Origin: JBBECJ01 sp963763325
Lineage (GTDB): Bacteria > Chloroflexota > Chloroflexia > Thermomicrobiales > CFX8
DNA length: 64,000 nucleotides
Direction of reading: 5' to 3'
NCBI GenBank assembly: GCA_963763325.1
Contig: CAVXOL010000024.1
Span: forward strand, 310,001-374,000
Shown here in pieces: positions 1 to 8,808 of the stretch; position 1 is the stretch's first letter, and every line of letters starts with the position of its first letter. The position numbers and the translations under genes are program-made. The notes under the pieces were generated by a model. It was given only the letters and a program-made list of their open reading frames with translations. It searched no databases and was not told the origin of the DNA.

Positions 1-48
1 GATGAGCCTTCGGCTTCCCAGTGAGTTGCAGGCAACCTCCCGCTAAAC

Positions 49-77
49 TTGACATTAGGTGCGTCTAACTTTATCCT
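49..77 (+). promoter_or_regulatory. sigma70-type promoter of the metal ABC transporter operon
   Basis: TTGACA at 49-54 and TATCCT at 72-77 are separated by exactly 17 bases. The -35 hexamer is perfect and the -10 matches 4 of 6. Transcription would begin near 84, about 65 bases before the substrate-binding protein start at 150. A DtxR-like operator fills the spacer. Confidence 0.7.
55..73 (+). promoter_or_regulatory. DtxR/MntR-type metal regulator operator
   Basis: The 19 bases ttaggtgcgtctaacttta match the DtxR/IdeR box consensus (TTAGGTTAGSCTAACCTAA) at 14 of 19 positions. The TTAGG/CTAAC half sites are intact. The site lies between the -35 and -10 hexamers, so a bound repressor would block RNA polymerase. 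This fits metal repression of the ABC operon that follows. The consensus is established knowledge; its use here is inferred from the match and position. Confidence 0.6.
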
Positions 78-149
78 ATTGTGGGACTTTTTGACGGGGC
101 AGTTAGAAAGTTCCGATGCAATGACGAACTTGATCTGGAGAAACCCATC

Positions 150-1091
150 GTGCGTTATCGTGTAGTTTCAGCGGCCATCGTGGTTATGTCTCTGGTTACG
201 TTGCTTGCGGCGTGTGGTAGCAACGCCGAAGGGGGAGACGTCTCTGATCGGGAAATCAACGTTGTCGCGACAACCGGCATGATTGCCGATACGGTTGCGA
301 ACGTCGGAGGCGATCGCGTCACCGTCGAAGGACTGATGGGTCCCGGCGTCGACCCTCATCTTTACAAGGCCAGCGCCAGCGATGTCAACAAGCTCGATGA
401 CGCAGACGTCATTTTCTACAATGGACTTGAGCTCGAAGGCCGAATGACAGACATTTTCGTCAGGCTGGCGTCGTCAAAACCAACGGTCGCTGTGACCGAG
501 GGAATCGATCCGGAGTCACTACGGGAGCCACCTGAATTCGAAGGAAAATACGATCCGCACGTCTGGTTCGATGTCAGCCTCTGGGTCAGCGTCACGCGTT
601 CGATCGAGAGCGAGCTGTCCGAGATGGACCCCGAAAGCGCCGAGACCTACAAATCCAACGCTGATGCGTACATCGCGAAGCTGGAAGAACTGGATGGATG
701 GGTCGAGGAGCAGATCAACTCAATCCCCGAACAATTTCGAGTGCTGATCACCGCACACGACGCGTTTGGCTATTTCGGCGAGCGCTACGGCATGGAGGTA
801 CGCGGACTGCAAGGTATCAGTACCCAGTCCGAAGCTGGACTGGCAGACGTTCAGGATCTGGCACAGTTCATTGCCGACAGGGAAATCCCGGCCATCTTCA
901 TCGAGTCGAGCGTCAATGAGAACACGATCGACGCTGTCCGACAGGCCGTCCAGGCCAAGGGAACCGACGTTGAGATCGGCGGTCAACTCTTTTCGGATGC
1001 GATGGGTGAGTCCGGGACCGAGGAAGGCACCTACATCGGGATGGTTCGACACAACGTGACCACAATCGTAACAGCGCTCAGCGGTCAGTAG
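150..1091 (+). CDS. zinc/manganese ABC transporter substrate-binding lipoprotein
   Basis: Solute-binding lipoprotein of the ZnuA/TroA cluster A-I family, which captures Zn2+ or Mn2+ outside the membrane for the ABC permease. I take the GTG at 150 as the start because GGAG at 137-140 is well spaced and the protein then opens directly with a lipoprotein signal ending LLAAC (Cys22). An in-frame ATG at 81 would put 23 charged residues before it. The metal ligands are visible: His in VDPHLYK (about residue 70), His in YDPHVWFD (about 140), His in ITAHDAFGYFG (about 200) and Asp in QLFSDAMG near the C terminus. A third His instead of Glu is the TroA/ZnuA pattern, not the strict Mn type. There is no His-rich loop. 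It is first of four genes, 18 bases ahead of the ATPase. Confidence 0.9.
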   Translation: MRYRVVSAAIVVMSLVTLLAACGSNAEGGDVSDREINVVATTGMIADTVANVGGDRVTVEGLMGPGVDPHLYKASASDVNKLDDADVIFYNGLELEGRMTDIFVRLASSKPTVAVTEGIDPESLREPPEFEGKYDPHVWFDVSLWVSVTRSIESELSEMDPESAETYKSNADAYIAKLEELDGWVEEQINSIPEQFRVLITAHDAFGYFGERYGMEVRGLQGISTQSEAGLADVQDLAQFIADREIPAIFIESSVNENTIDAVRQAVQAKGTDVEIGGQLFSDAMGESGTEEGTYIGMVRHNVTTIVTALSGQ

Positions 1092-1109
1092 ATTCAGGAC
1101 GGAGCCTCG

Positions 1110-1907
1110 ATGACAGTCGCAGCGAAGCAGGCCGACGCGCCCGTCGCCGTTCGTGACCTGACAGTCGCGTACCGAGAGACGCCAGTCCTGTGGGACATCG
1201 ACCTGACGATTCCGGAGGGCAAGCTCGTTGCAATCGTCGGGCCGAACGGCGCCGGAAAGTCGACCTTGATTAAGACCGTCCTGAACCTCGTGCCGCCGAC
1301 CAGCGGCACGGTTTCGGTGTTCGGGAAGCCCTACACGCAACAACGAAAGCTGGTCGGTTACGTCCCGCAGCGTGGCAGCGTTGACTGGGATTTCCCGACC
1401 AACGCGCTCGACGTCGTCCAGATGGGTTTGTATGGCCGGCTGGGCTGGATCAGGCGGCCTGGGAAGCGTGAGCGGCAGATCGCGATCGAGAGTCTCGAGA
1501 AGGTCGGGATGGGAGACTTTGCCCAGCGACAGATCAGCCAGCTCTCCGGAGGACAACAGCAGCGCGTTTTCCTGGCACGTGCGCTTGCCCAGGACGCACA
1601 GGTCTACTTCATGGACGAACCATTCGCGGGCGTCGACGCAACGACGGAACGAGCAATCATTGATGTGTTGCGCGAATTACGCTCTCGCGGCCGAACGCTC
1701 GTCGTCGTTCATCACGACCTGGAGACGGTGCGCGAGTACTTCGACTGGCTCGTCCTCCTGAACGTACGGGTCGTCGCGGCCGGCCCGGTCGAGACAACTT
1801 TTACGTTGCCTAACCTCCAGGCGGCCTATGGCGGCCGAATCTCATACTTCGGCAACGCGGTCAACGCCGAGCCAGCTGGCAACGTTGCGTCGTTGGCAGG
1901 CGACTAA
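1110..1907 (+). CDS. metal ABC transporter ATP-binding protein
   Basis: Cytoplasmic ATPase subunit (265 aa) that powers the Zn/Mn importer. Walker A is GPNGAGKST (about residue 45), the signature is LSGGQQQR (about 145), Walker B is VYFMDEP with the catalytic Glu, and the switch His lies in VVVHHDLETV. Length and motifs are those of the ZnuC/MntA/TroB family. The start ATG follows GGACGGAGC by a few bases. The stop at 1905-1907 lies four bases before the first permease start at 1912, so the operon is tightly coupled. The exact metal cannot be told from the ATPase. Confidence 0.94.
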   Translation: MTVAAKQADAPVAVRDLTVAYRETPVLWDIDLTIPEGKLVAIVGPNGAGKSTLIKTVLNLVPPTSGTVSVFGKPYTQQRKLVGYVPQRGSVDWDFPTNALDVVQMGLYGRLGWIRRPGKRERQIAIESLEKVGMGDFAQRQISQLSGGQQQRVFLARALAQDAQVYFMDEPFAGVDATTERAIIDVLRELRSRGRTLVVVHHDLETVREYFDWLVLLNVRVVAAGPVETTFTLPNLQAAYGGRISYFGNAVNAEPAGNVASLAGD

Positions 1908-1911
1908 GCCG

Positions 1912-2829
1912 ATGCCTGAGCTCCTACACGACGTGATCTTCGATTACACGCTACGAAACGTCGCGCTTGGATCGGCGCTGCTGGGAATCGTCGGCGGTGT
2001 CCTTGGGACGTTTGCCGTCTTGCGTCGGCAGGGATTGCTTGGGGATGCACTCGCTCACGCCGCATTGCCCGGCATCGCTATCGCCTTCATGTTGACCGGA
2101 TCAAAAACCCCACTCGTACTGATGCTCGGTGCAGCGATCTCCGGATGGCTCGGAACGCTGCTCATCATCCGCATCGTACAGGACACCCGACTGAGCGAAG
2201 ACACGGCGCTCGGCGTGATTCTGACGGTCTTTTTCGGCCTGGGAGTTGTCCTTCTCACGTACATCCAGCACTCCAACAACGCGAACCAGGCGGGACTCGA
2301 TCAATACCTGTTTGGACAGGCGGCAACGCTCGTCGAGGAAAACGTCATTACGATGGCCGTACTCGGTTCGGTGGCGCTCCTGCTTGTCGCAGTGCTTTTC
2401 AAGGAGTTCAAGCTGCTCTCGTTCGATCCGGAGTTCGGGGCCAGTCTGGGTTTTCCAATGCGTGGGCTGAACGTGCTGCTGACGTCATCAATTGTGATCG
2501 CGGTCGTGATCGGCCTGCAGACCGTAGGCGTCGTCCTGATGGCGGCGATGCTGATCGCGCCGGCGGCCGCGGCGCGACAGTGGACGAACCGGCTCGGTGT
2601 CATGCTAGCACTGTCGGGGTTCTTCGGCGGGGCAGCAGGTGTCGCAGGAGCAATGATCAGCGTCACCGCCAGACGCGTACCGACTGGGCCAATGATCATC
2701 CTCTGTGTCACGGCCATCGTCGTCGTCTCGATCCTGTTTGCTCCGGAGCGCGGAATTGTCTGGGACTCACTTCGACGACGTGCATTGCGCCGTGACGCAC
2801 TCGCAAGCGGACCGGAAGCGATGACATGA
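1912..2829 (+). CDS. metal ABC transporter permease 1
   Basis: Integral membrane subunit of the ABC-3 family (ZnuB/TroC/MntB), 305 aa with about nine hydrophobic segments. Family signatures near the N terminus include FAVLRRQGLLGDALAHAALPG, and FGQAATLVEEN follows the central segments. The reading frame is open back to 1828, but the ATG at 1912 just after the ATPase stop gives the normal permease N terminus (PELLHDVIFDYTLRNVALG). It overlaps the next gene by four bases (ATGA at 2826-2829), a translational coupling arrangement. Two different permease genes point to a heterodimeric channel as in TroCD. Confidence 0.92.
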   Translation: MPELLHDVIFDYTLRNVALGSALLGIVGGVLGTFAVLRRQGLLGDALAHAALPGIAIAFMLTGSKTPLVLMLGAAISGWLGTLLIIRIVQDTRLSEDTALGVILTVFFGLGVVLLTYIQHSNNANQAGLDQYLFGQAATLVEENVITMAVLGSVALLLVAVLFKEFKLLSFDPEFGASLGFPMRGLNVLLTSSIVIAVVIGLQTVGVVLMAAMLIAPAAAARQWTNRLGVMLALSGFFGGAAGVAGAMISVTARRVPTGPMIILCVTAIVVVSILFAPERGIVWDSLRRRALRRDALASGPEAMT

Positions 2830-3980
2830 ACGCCGAAATGACGGTCCTGCTTACCGCTATCTTCGCCGCCAGCGCCTGCTCGTTGGTCGGGACATTTCTC
2901 ATTTTGCGCAAGATGGCGATGATGGCAGACGCTATCAGCCATGCGATCCTGCCGGGTCTCGTCATCGCCTACTTTCTGGCGAACGGTCCGAATCTGATTG
3001 CCGGTACGATCGGAGCGGCTCTGGCAGGCGTCACGACTGTCGTGCTGGTCGAAGCACTGCAGCGAACCGGGCGAGTCAAGTCCGACGCCGCGATCGGAAT
3101 CGTATTCCCGGCTCTGTTCGCGCTGGGGACGTTCCTTGTTTCGCGCTACTTCTCTCAAGTCCACCTGGACGCAGACGCCGTCCTCTTCGGTGAGATCGCG
3201 TTTGCGCCATTCGACAGGCTGATCCTCTTTGGCAATGATGTCGGCTCACAGCCACTCATCGTTCTGGCATTCCTGACGTTCGTCAACGCTACGCTCGTGC
3301 TACTGTTTTACAAAGAGTTGAAGCTGGCGACGTTCGATCCCGGCCTGGCGGCGGCCCTTGGACTCTCTCCCATCATCATCCATTACGGATTGATGACGGC
3401 AGTCTCGGTGACAACAGTTGGCGCATTCGCCGCTGTTGGTGCCATCCTCGTCGTAGCCCTAATGATCGTACCAGCAGCGACCGCCTACCTGCTGACCGAC
3501 CGGCTCGACCTGATGATCGTGCTAAGCCTTGCGGCGGGCGCCGCATCTGCCATCGTCGGCTACTACTCGGCGGTCGCGTTTGATGTGTCGATCAGTGGGA
3601 TGATGGCCGTCGTCGGAGGCGTTCTGTTCGCCATGGCGGCGTTGTTCTCACCGTCGCACGGTATCGCCGCGCGTGCCGTTCGCCGCATGCGCCTGCGTGA
3701 GCGGTTTGCGGTCGAGCTTCTTCTCCTGCACCTGAATCACCATCGGACCGCCAGTGAAAGCCCTGAGCATCTTGCGAGAGAGCTGAACTGGAGCCGGGAC
3801 TGGTTGTCACGGGTCATCCGGACAGCAACCGCCGAAGGGCTGACACATCAGGATGGTGATCGCGTTGCACTGACGGATGCCGGACGGGACGCCGCCAATT
3901 CGCATGTCATGGCGATTGATCGTGAAACGCATGAGGCTCCACCAGCCCGTGCTGGCGCGACACCTGGCATTGCCGATTGA
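2826..3980 (+). CDS. metal ABC transporter permease 2 fused to a winged-helix domain
   Basis: Second ABC-3 permease (384 aa). Residues 1 to about 285 form the membrane domain, with ILRKMAMMADAISHAILPG near the start and a second FGEIAFAPFDRL element. From about residue 290 a soluble tail of some 90 residues follows. RERFAVELLLLHLNHHRT, SPEHLARELNWSRDWLSRVI and TAEGLTHQDGDRVALTDAGRD read as helix, helix-turn-helix and wing of a DtxR/MarR-like DNA-binding fold. The DtxR dimerisation and metal-binding domain is missing. The established parallel is chlamydial YtgCR, a permease with a fused repressor. Here the tail could bind the DtxR-like box at 55-73, or simply gate the transporter. Regulation is inference; the fusion is seen directly with no frame break. 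Confidence 0.88.
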   Translation: MNAEMTVLLTAIFAASACSLVGTFLILRKMAMMADAISHAILPGLVIAYFLANGPNLIAGTIGAALAGVTTVVLVEALQRTGRVKSDAAIGIVFPALFALGTFLVSRYFSQVHLDADAVLFGEIAFAPFDRLILFGNDVGSQPLIVLAFLTFVNATLVLLFYKELKLATFDPGLAAALGLSPIIIHYGLMTAVSVTTVGAFAAVGAILVVALMIVPAATAYLLTDRLDLMIVLSLAAGAASAIVGYYSAVAFDVSISGMMAVVGGVLFAMAALFSPSHGIAARAVRRMRLRERFAVELLLLHLNHHRTASESPEHLARELNWSRDWLSRVIRTATAEGLTHQDGDRVALTDAGRDAANSHVMAIDRETHEAPPARAGATPGIAD

Positions 3981-4010
3981 TCCCAGGTTCCCCCCAACTC
4001 GCCGATTGCG

Positions 4011-4019
4011 TGCTATTCT
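4011..4019 (+). promoter_or_regulatory. putative extended -10 promoter (TGCTATTCT)
   Basis: TGC followed by TATTCT forms an extended -10 element 60 bases before the aminotransferase start. No good -35 lies 17 bases upstream, as is normal for this promoter class. The same TGCTATNNT form recurs elsewhere in the window. Confidence 0.42.
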
Positions 4020-4079
4020 CGTCGCGCCGAATCCGACTGCGCGTTTCGCCAACTGCTGAGAATGGGAGAGCAACGACCT

Positions 4080-5436
4080 ATGGCAAGCACAACCTTCGAT
4101 ACCGCGACCCTCGTCCAGATGGACATCGACCACATGCTGCACCCTGTCACGAACCTGCATCAGCATGCGCAAAGCGGGCCACTGGTGCTGACTCGAGGCG
4201 AGGGCAGCAGGATTTTCGACAGCGACGACAAGGAATACATCGACGCCTTCGCAGGTCTTTGGAACGTGAACGTCGGACACGGCCGGAAAGTGCTGGCCGA
4301 AGCGGCGAGCGAACAGATCGAGACGCTCGCGTTCGCGCCGACATTCTTCGGACTAGCGACGCCTCCAGCGATTGAACTTGCCGCCAGGCTGGCGGACCTC
4401 TATCCGGGACCGATCAACCACTTTCAGTTCACGTCGGGCGGAGCTGAATCGAACGAAACAGCGATCAAGATCGCGCGCTACTACTGGTCGATCCAGGGGA
4501 AGACCGACAAGGTCAAGATCATCTCGCGCCTGCAGGGCTACCACGGGATCGCGATGGGCGCGCTTTCGGCGACCGGCATCCCCGCCTACTGGCAGCACTT
4601 CGGCCCGCGACCCGAAGGATTCGTCCACCTCAGCGCACCATACGCCTACCGCAATGCGGGTGACCTCGATGAGGCTGGCTTCGTTGACGCACTTGTCAGC
4701 GAACTGGAAGAAACGATCGCGCGCGAGGGCGCTGGAACGATTGCAGCCATGATTGGTGAACCGGTCCAGGGAGCTGGCGGAGTCATTGTTCCTCCAGACG
4801 GCTACTGGGCACGTGTGAGTCGAGGTGCTGAAGGCCAACGATATCCTCCTGATTGCCGACGAGGTCATCACCGGCTTCGGCCGAACCGGAACGATGTTTG
4901 GCGTTCAGCAGTACGGCAACCAACCCGACATCGTCGCGATCGCGAAGGGCATCACTTCCGGCTACATCCCGCTCGGAGCCGTCGGCGTCAGTGACGACAT
5001 CTACAACCAGATGATCGAGCCGGACCAGATGTTCATGCACGGCTTTACCTATTCCGGACACCCGGTCGCGTGTGCCGTTGCGCTGCGCAATATCAAGTTG
5101 ATCGAGGACGAGAACCTGCCGGCTAACGCCGCCGAGCAGGGCGAATACCTGATCAACCGGTTGCAGGAGATGGCGCCACACCAGCATGTAGGCGAGGTTC
5201 GAGGCAAAGGCATGATGATGATCGTTGAGGTCGTGGACGACAAGGGCACGAAGGCCAAGTTCGATCCCGGCCTGAACATTGGACCCAAGCTGCAAGCGGC
5301 CACACGCGCACGGGGAATAATCGTGCGCTGCTCGAACGACGGTATCGCCATCTCGCCGCCGCTCATTCTGACGCGAGAGGAAGCGACCCGCGTCGCCGAC
5401 GCGATCCAGGGCGCCATCGTCGAGGTGCTTGGGTAG
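4080..5436 (+). CDS. class III PLP-dependent aminotransferase (one frame break)
   Basis: Fold type I aminotransferase of class III (omega-amino acid, beta-alanine or GABA type), about 451 aa. I place the start at ATG 4080 because GGGAGAG at 4064-4070 precedes it well. Signatures are FTSGGAESNETAIKIAR (PLP phosphate loop), LIADEVITGFGRTG with the Asp that binds the PLP ring nitrogen, and IVAIAKGITSGYIPLGA with the Schiff-base Lys. The protein runs in one frame to about 4817 and in the next from about 4819; removing one base near 4816-4823 joins GYWARV to EVLKANDILLIADE seamlessly. No domain is lost, so I read it as an intact gene with a sequence error. The substrate cannot be told from motifs. 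Confidence 0.82.
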
Positions 5437-5521
5437 GCTTCGCCTCTCTTCCTTCGTCACGAACAGACAACGGCGGGAATCGATACCCGCCGTCGTCTCC
5501 ACGATGAGTTTCGAGTCGTAC

Positions 5522-6355
5522 TTAACGGCGACGCCGCCGCTGCTGTTGGCGTGGCTGCGTGCGGGTCTCACGCTCAGTGCGCTGAGCATCGGTCGGCTCA
5601 ACTTCGACCCCACCCGCCTCGGGAGTGATCTCTCCACGCATCAGGAGATGGTGATACAGCAGCGCCGCGAGAACGGCACCGCCGATTGGGCCAACCCAGT
5701 AGATCCAGTGGTCGGCGAACTCACCCTGGACAATCGCTGGACCAATCGCGCGGGCGGGATTCAGTGCTGCGCCGCTTACGCCTCCAATCGCCAGAATGCC
5801 AATCGTGATCGTCAGGCCAATGACTAATGGTGCGATCGCCTTTGCACCGCGCGGGTCGACCGCAGTCCCGTAGACCGCGTACATGAGGAAGAAGGTTGCA
5901 ATCACCTCGGCCAGTAAAGCCGCCACGACCTCATATCGCTCTCCAACCATCGGAACGCCCAGGTTCACGGCGTCGATCTGGGAACTGTCGAATATTCCCG
6001 CCAACGCCAGCGCTGCGACAGTCGCTCCAACGCATTGCGTGATGATGTACGCGACGCCACGTTGACCTGGCATACGTCCGGTTACCATCAGGCCGACGGT
6101 CAGCGCAGGGTTGTAGACCCCGCCGGAGATATGGCCAGCAGCAGCAACCATCAGACCAATTGCAAGACCGTGAGCCAGAGCGACCACCAATAGCCCGGCG
6201 TTCGCGCCGAGACTTTCGCCTGCCGTCAGGACGATCGCGCCGCCTCCAAAGAACATCAGTGCAAAGGTACCGATGAACTCCACCACGAGCTGCCGTGTCA
6301 ACTCGCGGCCATCGTCATCACGTCTTGTCACGCGTCCCCAACCCCTTCTGGCCAC
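5522..6355 (-). CDS. MIP family channel (aquaporin/glycerol facilitator)
   Basis: Six-helix membrane channel for water or small neutral solutes. Both half-helix NPA motifs are visible: GGVYNPALTVG (about residue 83) and ALNPARAIGP (about 200). The C-terminal 35 residues are polar and end in an Arg/Gln-rich run. I keep the GTG at 6355, but a GTG a few codons downstream is equally possible because no strong ribosome site separates them. The selectivity residues after the second NPA suggest a small-solute aquaporin, but water against glycerol cannot be settled. It stands alone between convergent or unrelated neighbours. Confidence 0.9.
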   Translation of the reverse strand: MARRGWGRVTRRDDDGRELTRQLVVEFIGTFALMFFGGGAIVLTAGESLGANAGLLVVALAHGLAIGLMVAAAGHISGGVYNPALTVGLMVTGRMPGQRGVAYIITQCVGATVAALALAGIFDSSQIDAVNLGVPMVGERYEVVAALLAEVIATFFLMYAVYGTAVDPRGAKAIAPLVIGLTITIGILAIGGVSGAALNPARAIGPAIVQGEFADHWIYWVGPIGGAVLAALLYHHLLMRGEITPEAGGVEVEPTDAQRTERETRTQPRQQQRRRRR

Positions 6356-6472
6356 CCATGCGGCATGAGACTCTTTTGTCCAGCGTCAGGCAGTGTAGGG
6401 CCTAGACATTGATGGTTCAAGAGGAAGGTATTCGCTTGCACTCATGTTCGAGGCAGATTGCGTCTCGATGGA

Positions 6473-7795
6473 TCACGTCATCGGCGCGACACTAAGGCGA
6501 AAGATACGCCCGGCCTCATCATCCGAGATCATGAGACTACCGTCGGAGGCGACGATGACATCGACAGGCCTGCCCCAGCGATCGCCATCCGGCAGCAGCC
6601 AACCAGTGACGAGATCATGAGTCTCCCCGGTCGCTGATCCGTTCTCGAATGGGACTCTGACGACTTTGTAACCGGTAGGCTCGCTTCGGTTCCACGATCC
6701 GTGGAATGCAACCAGGAGGTCGCCGCTGAACGCCGCGAGTTGTTCGCCATTTGCGAACGTCAGACCGAGTGGCGCGGAGTGCGCCTGCATACGCACAGCT
6801 GGCGCCGCGACGCCTTCACAGGCTCCGTCGCTACCAAACTGGGGATCGATGACGTCACCGGAGTGGCACCGCGGCCAGCCGAAGTCGTCGCCGAAATCTG
6901 GCTGGTTGATCGTCTCCGGGGGAACATTATCTCCCATCCCGTCACGGCCATTATTCGTCGCCCAGAGTTCTCCCGTGTCAGGGTGGAACGTGATTCCGAC
7001 TGCGTTACGGAGACCAACCGCGAAGGGCTCACCCCCATTACCGTCAGCGTTGTAACGCCAGATCGCGGCACGACGCGGATCCTCTTCTTCGCAGACGTTG
7101 CACGATGAGCCCACCGAGAGGTAGAGCATCCCATCCGGTCCAAACCGAATCGTCCGCGACCAGTGTCCATCTTCCGGCAAGCCCTCGATGATTGCCGAAA
7201 TTGTTTCGAAGGCTCCGTCTTCGTCATTGTCGATGGCCCGAATCACTCGTGTCTCTTCGGCTACGTAAAGCGCGCCATCGTGGAACGTGATCCCGTGCGG
7301 ATTGTTCAAGCCATCGAGAGCGACTTCTGTCTGGTCGGCCACGCCGTCGCCGTCCTTGTCGGGCAGCCGCAACACCCTTCCAAGCCGGTCGGTGACGAAG
7401 AGCGTGCCTTCATCATCAAGAGCCATGAAGCGCGCTGCTCCAAGGTCATCGGCGAAGATCGATATGGTGTAGCCAGCCGGAACATTGAGCGTCTGATCGC
7501 CGATCGAAATGGTTGCCGTTCCGTCTGGAATTGCAGGTTCGGTTGGAGTTGACTCAGTGACGCTCGGCGTCTCGTCGATTCCCGGCGTTTCAGTTGGCAA
7601 TCCCGTTTCGCCGGAAGGCGTCGCCACGACCGTTTCGGTCGGAACCGGCGACGAACCAGATGCGAAAGTTGCCGTCGATGTCGATTCGGCCGGCGGCAGG
7701 ATCGACTCTGTCGTTGGTTCGTCGCCGTCCGGTCCGCAGGCGGAGAAGAGCATCAAAGAGAACAGACAACCGACGAGGACGAGGTGTCGTCTCAT
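6473..7795 (-). CDS. PQQ-type glucose/sorbosone dehydrogenase-like lipoprotein
   Basis: Secreted six-bladed beta-propeller of the GSDH/sorbosone dehydrogenase family (440 aa). The N terminus is a lipoprotein signal ending FSACG (Cys20). A Thr/Ser/Pro-rich linker of about 80 residues follows, then the propeller from about residue 105. Family elements are DKDGDGVADQ, NNPHGITFHDGALYVAE, FGPDGMLYLSVGSSCNVC, GLRNAVGITFHP and WNRSEPTGYKVVRVPF near the end. DGDG-type loops suggest calcium binding. It probably oxidises a sugar or aldose at the cell surface with PQQ; no pqq genes lie nearby, so the cofactor and substrate are inference from the family. Its stop end is convergent on the aquaporin region and its start overlaps the next gene by four bases. 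Confidence 0.84.
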   Translation of the reverse strand: MRRHLVLVGCLFSLMLFSACGPDGDEPTTESILPPAESTSTATFASGSSPVPTETVVATPSGETGLPTETPGIDETPSVTESTPTEPAIPDGTATISIGDQTLNVPAGYTISIFADDLGAARFMALDDEGTLFVTDRLGRVLRLPDKDGDGVADQTEVALDGLNNPHGITFHDGALYVAEETRVIRAIDNDEDGAFETISAIIEGLPEDGHWSRTIRFGPDGMLYLSVGSSCNVCEEEDPRRAAIWRYNADGNGGEPFAVGLRNAVGITFHPDTGELWATNNGRDGMGDNVPPETINQPDFGDDFGWPRCHSGDVIDPQFGSDGACEGVAAPAVRMQAHSAPLGLTFANGEQLAAFSGDLLVAFHGSWNRSEPTGYKVVRVPFENGSATGETHDLVTGWLLPDGDRWGRPVDVIVASDGSLMISDDEAGRIFRLSVAPMT

Positions 7796-8808
7796 GAACG
7801 TGCGGTGCTTTCCAATCCTGGTGTGATTTCTTCGTCTGCCGTGTGATGTTGCTCGTATGCCTGACGCTTCAGAACGCAGATGAATGGCAGATTGCGATAC
7901 AGCTCGTGGTGATCGAGGCCGTATCCAACGACGTAATCGTTCGGGATGCTGAACCCGACGTACCGCACGTCAACCGGTGCGATCCGGCGCTCGACTCTAT
8001 CCAGCAAGGCACAGACCGCGATGCTGGCTGGCTGCTGGGAACGCAGGTACTCAAGCACAAAATCCATCGTCAGACCTGTGTTGACAATATCCTCGACGAG
8101 CAGGACGTGGCGACCGTGAACGTCGATATCGAGATGACGTTCGATCGTGATGCCGTCCGGCGACTGTAGGGGAGCCCTGACAGAGAGGAAATCGATCGCC
8201 AGCGGCCGGGTGACGGCACGAGCCAAGTCGGCCAGGAAGAACGTTACCCCCTTCAGCAGGCCCACCAGAACCAGCGATTCGCTGGCATAGTCGTTGGAGA
8301 TCTCATTCCCGAGGTCAACGACGCGCTGCTGTATCTCCGACGAGGAGAGCAGAATGCGATCAATGTCCTCCTGGCGAAGTGACGTGATATCCACCGATCC
8401 GTAGCCGAAACGGCCGAGGATCTCGTGGAAAGCCTTCCGGTCTACGAGCATGACGTTGACGTTCGGATAGAGTTCCCGTAAGCGTCGAATCTTGCGGTTC
8501 TTGCGGGTAACCAGCGACTGCTTCATCGTCGTCAACTCAACAAAGACATCGCGTTCCGGAAGGTAGAAATCTGGCGTAAACATCTCCGCGATCCGGCCGT
8601 CGCGCCAGCGCAATGGGAACGACCGAGGCTCGTACTGCCAGCGAATTCGATAAAAGTCCAGAAATGACGCGAAGTCGGCCTCTGCTGGGTGGACGAATGG
8701 TGCCAGATCGTCTGGCGTGAACCTGACATCATCGTACGCATCATCCATCACGTCGTTCGCCTCTGGAAGGGACTCTGCGGGCGACTTCGACGCGGCTGGT
8801 TCCGTCAC
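7792..8808 (-). CDS. nuclease-like domain fused to hypoxanthine phosphoribosyltransferase
   Basis: A 338-residue fusion. The C-terminal half (about residues 155-330) is an HPRT-type phosphoribosyltransferase: VLVGLLKGVTFFLADLAR, the PRPP loop VLLVEDIVNTGLT, and a closing DYVVGYGLDHHELYRNLPFIC. It would salvage hypoxanthine or guanine with PRPP. The N-terminal part (about 40-150) resembles a PD-(D/E)XK nuclease fold: YRIRWQYEP, FTPDFYLPERDVFVELTTMKQ and KIRRLRELYPNVNVMLVD. The catalytic Lys of ExK is replaced by Thr-Thr-Met-Lys, so activity is doubtful. I use the GTG at 8808, which overlaps the PAP2 stop by four bases (GTGA); the longer open frame upstream lies inside PAP2 and is not protein-like. 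Confidence 0.85.
   Translation of the reverse strand: MTEPAASKSPAESLPEANDVMDDAYDDVRFTPDDLAPFVHPAEADFASFLDFYRIRWQYEPRSFPLRWRDGRIAEMFTPDFYLPERDVFVELTTMKQSLVTRKNRKIRRLRELYPNVNVMLVDRKAFHEILGRFGYGSVDITSLRQEDIDRILLSSSEIQQRVVDLGNEISNDYASESLVLVGLLKGVTFFLADLARAVTRPLAIDFLSVRAPLQSPDGITIERHLDIDVHGRHVLLVEDIVNTGLTMDFVLEYLRSQQPASIAVCALLDRVERRIAPVDVRYVGFSIPNDYVVGYGLDHHELYRNLPFICVLKRQAYEQHHTADEEITPGLESTARS

Noticed and set aside
720..1556. Minus-strand open frame over the metal transporter genes
   Set aside because: Overlaps two well-supported plus-strand genes and has shadow-type composition.
4783..5637. Minus-strand open frame opposite the aminotransferase
   Set aside because: Shadow of the aminotransferase; no start signal or family motif.
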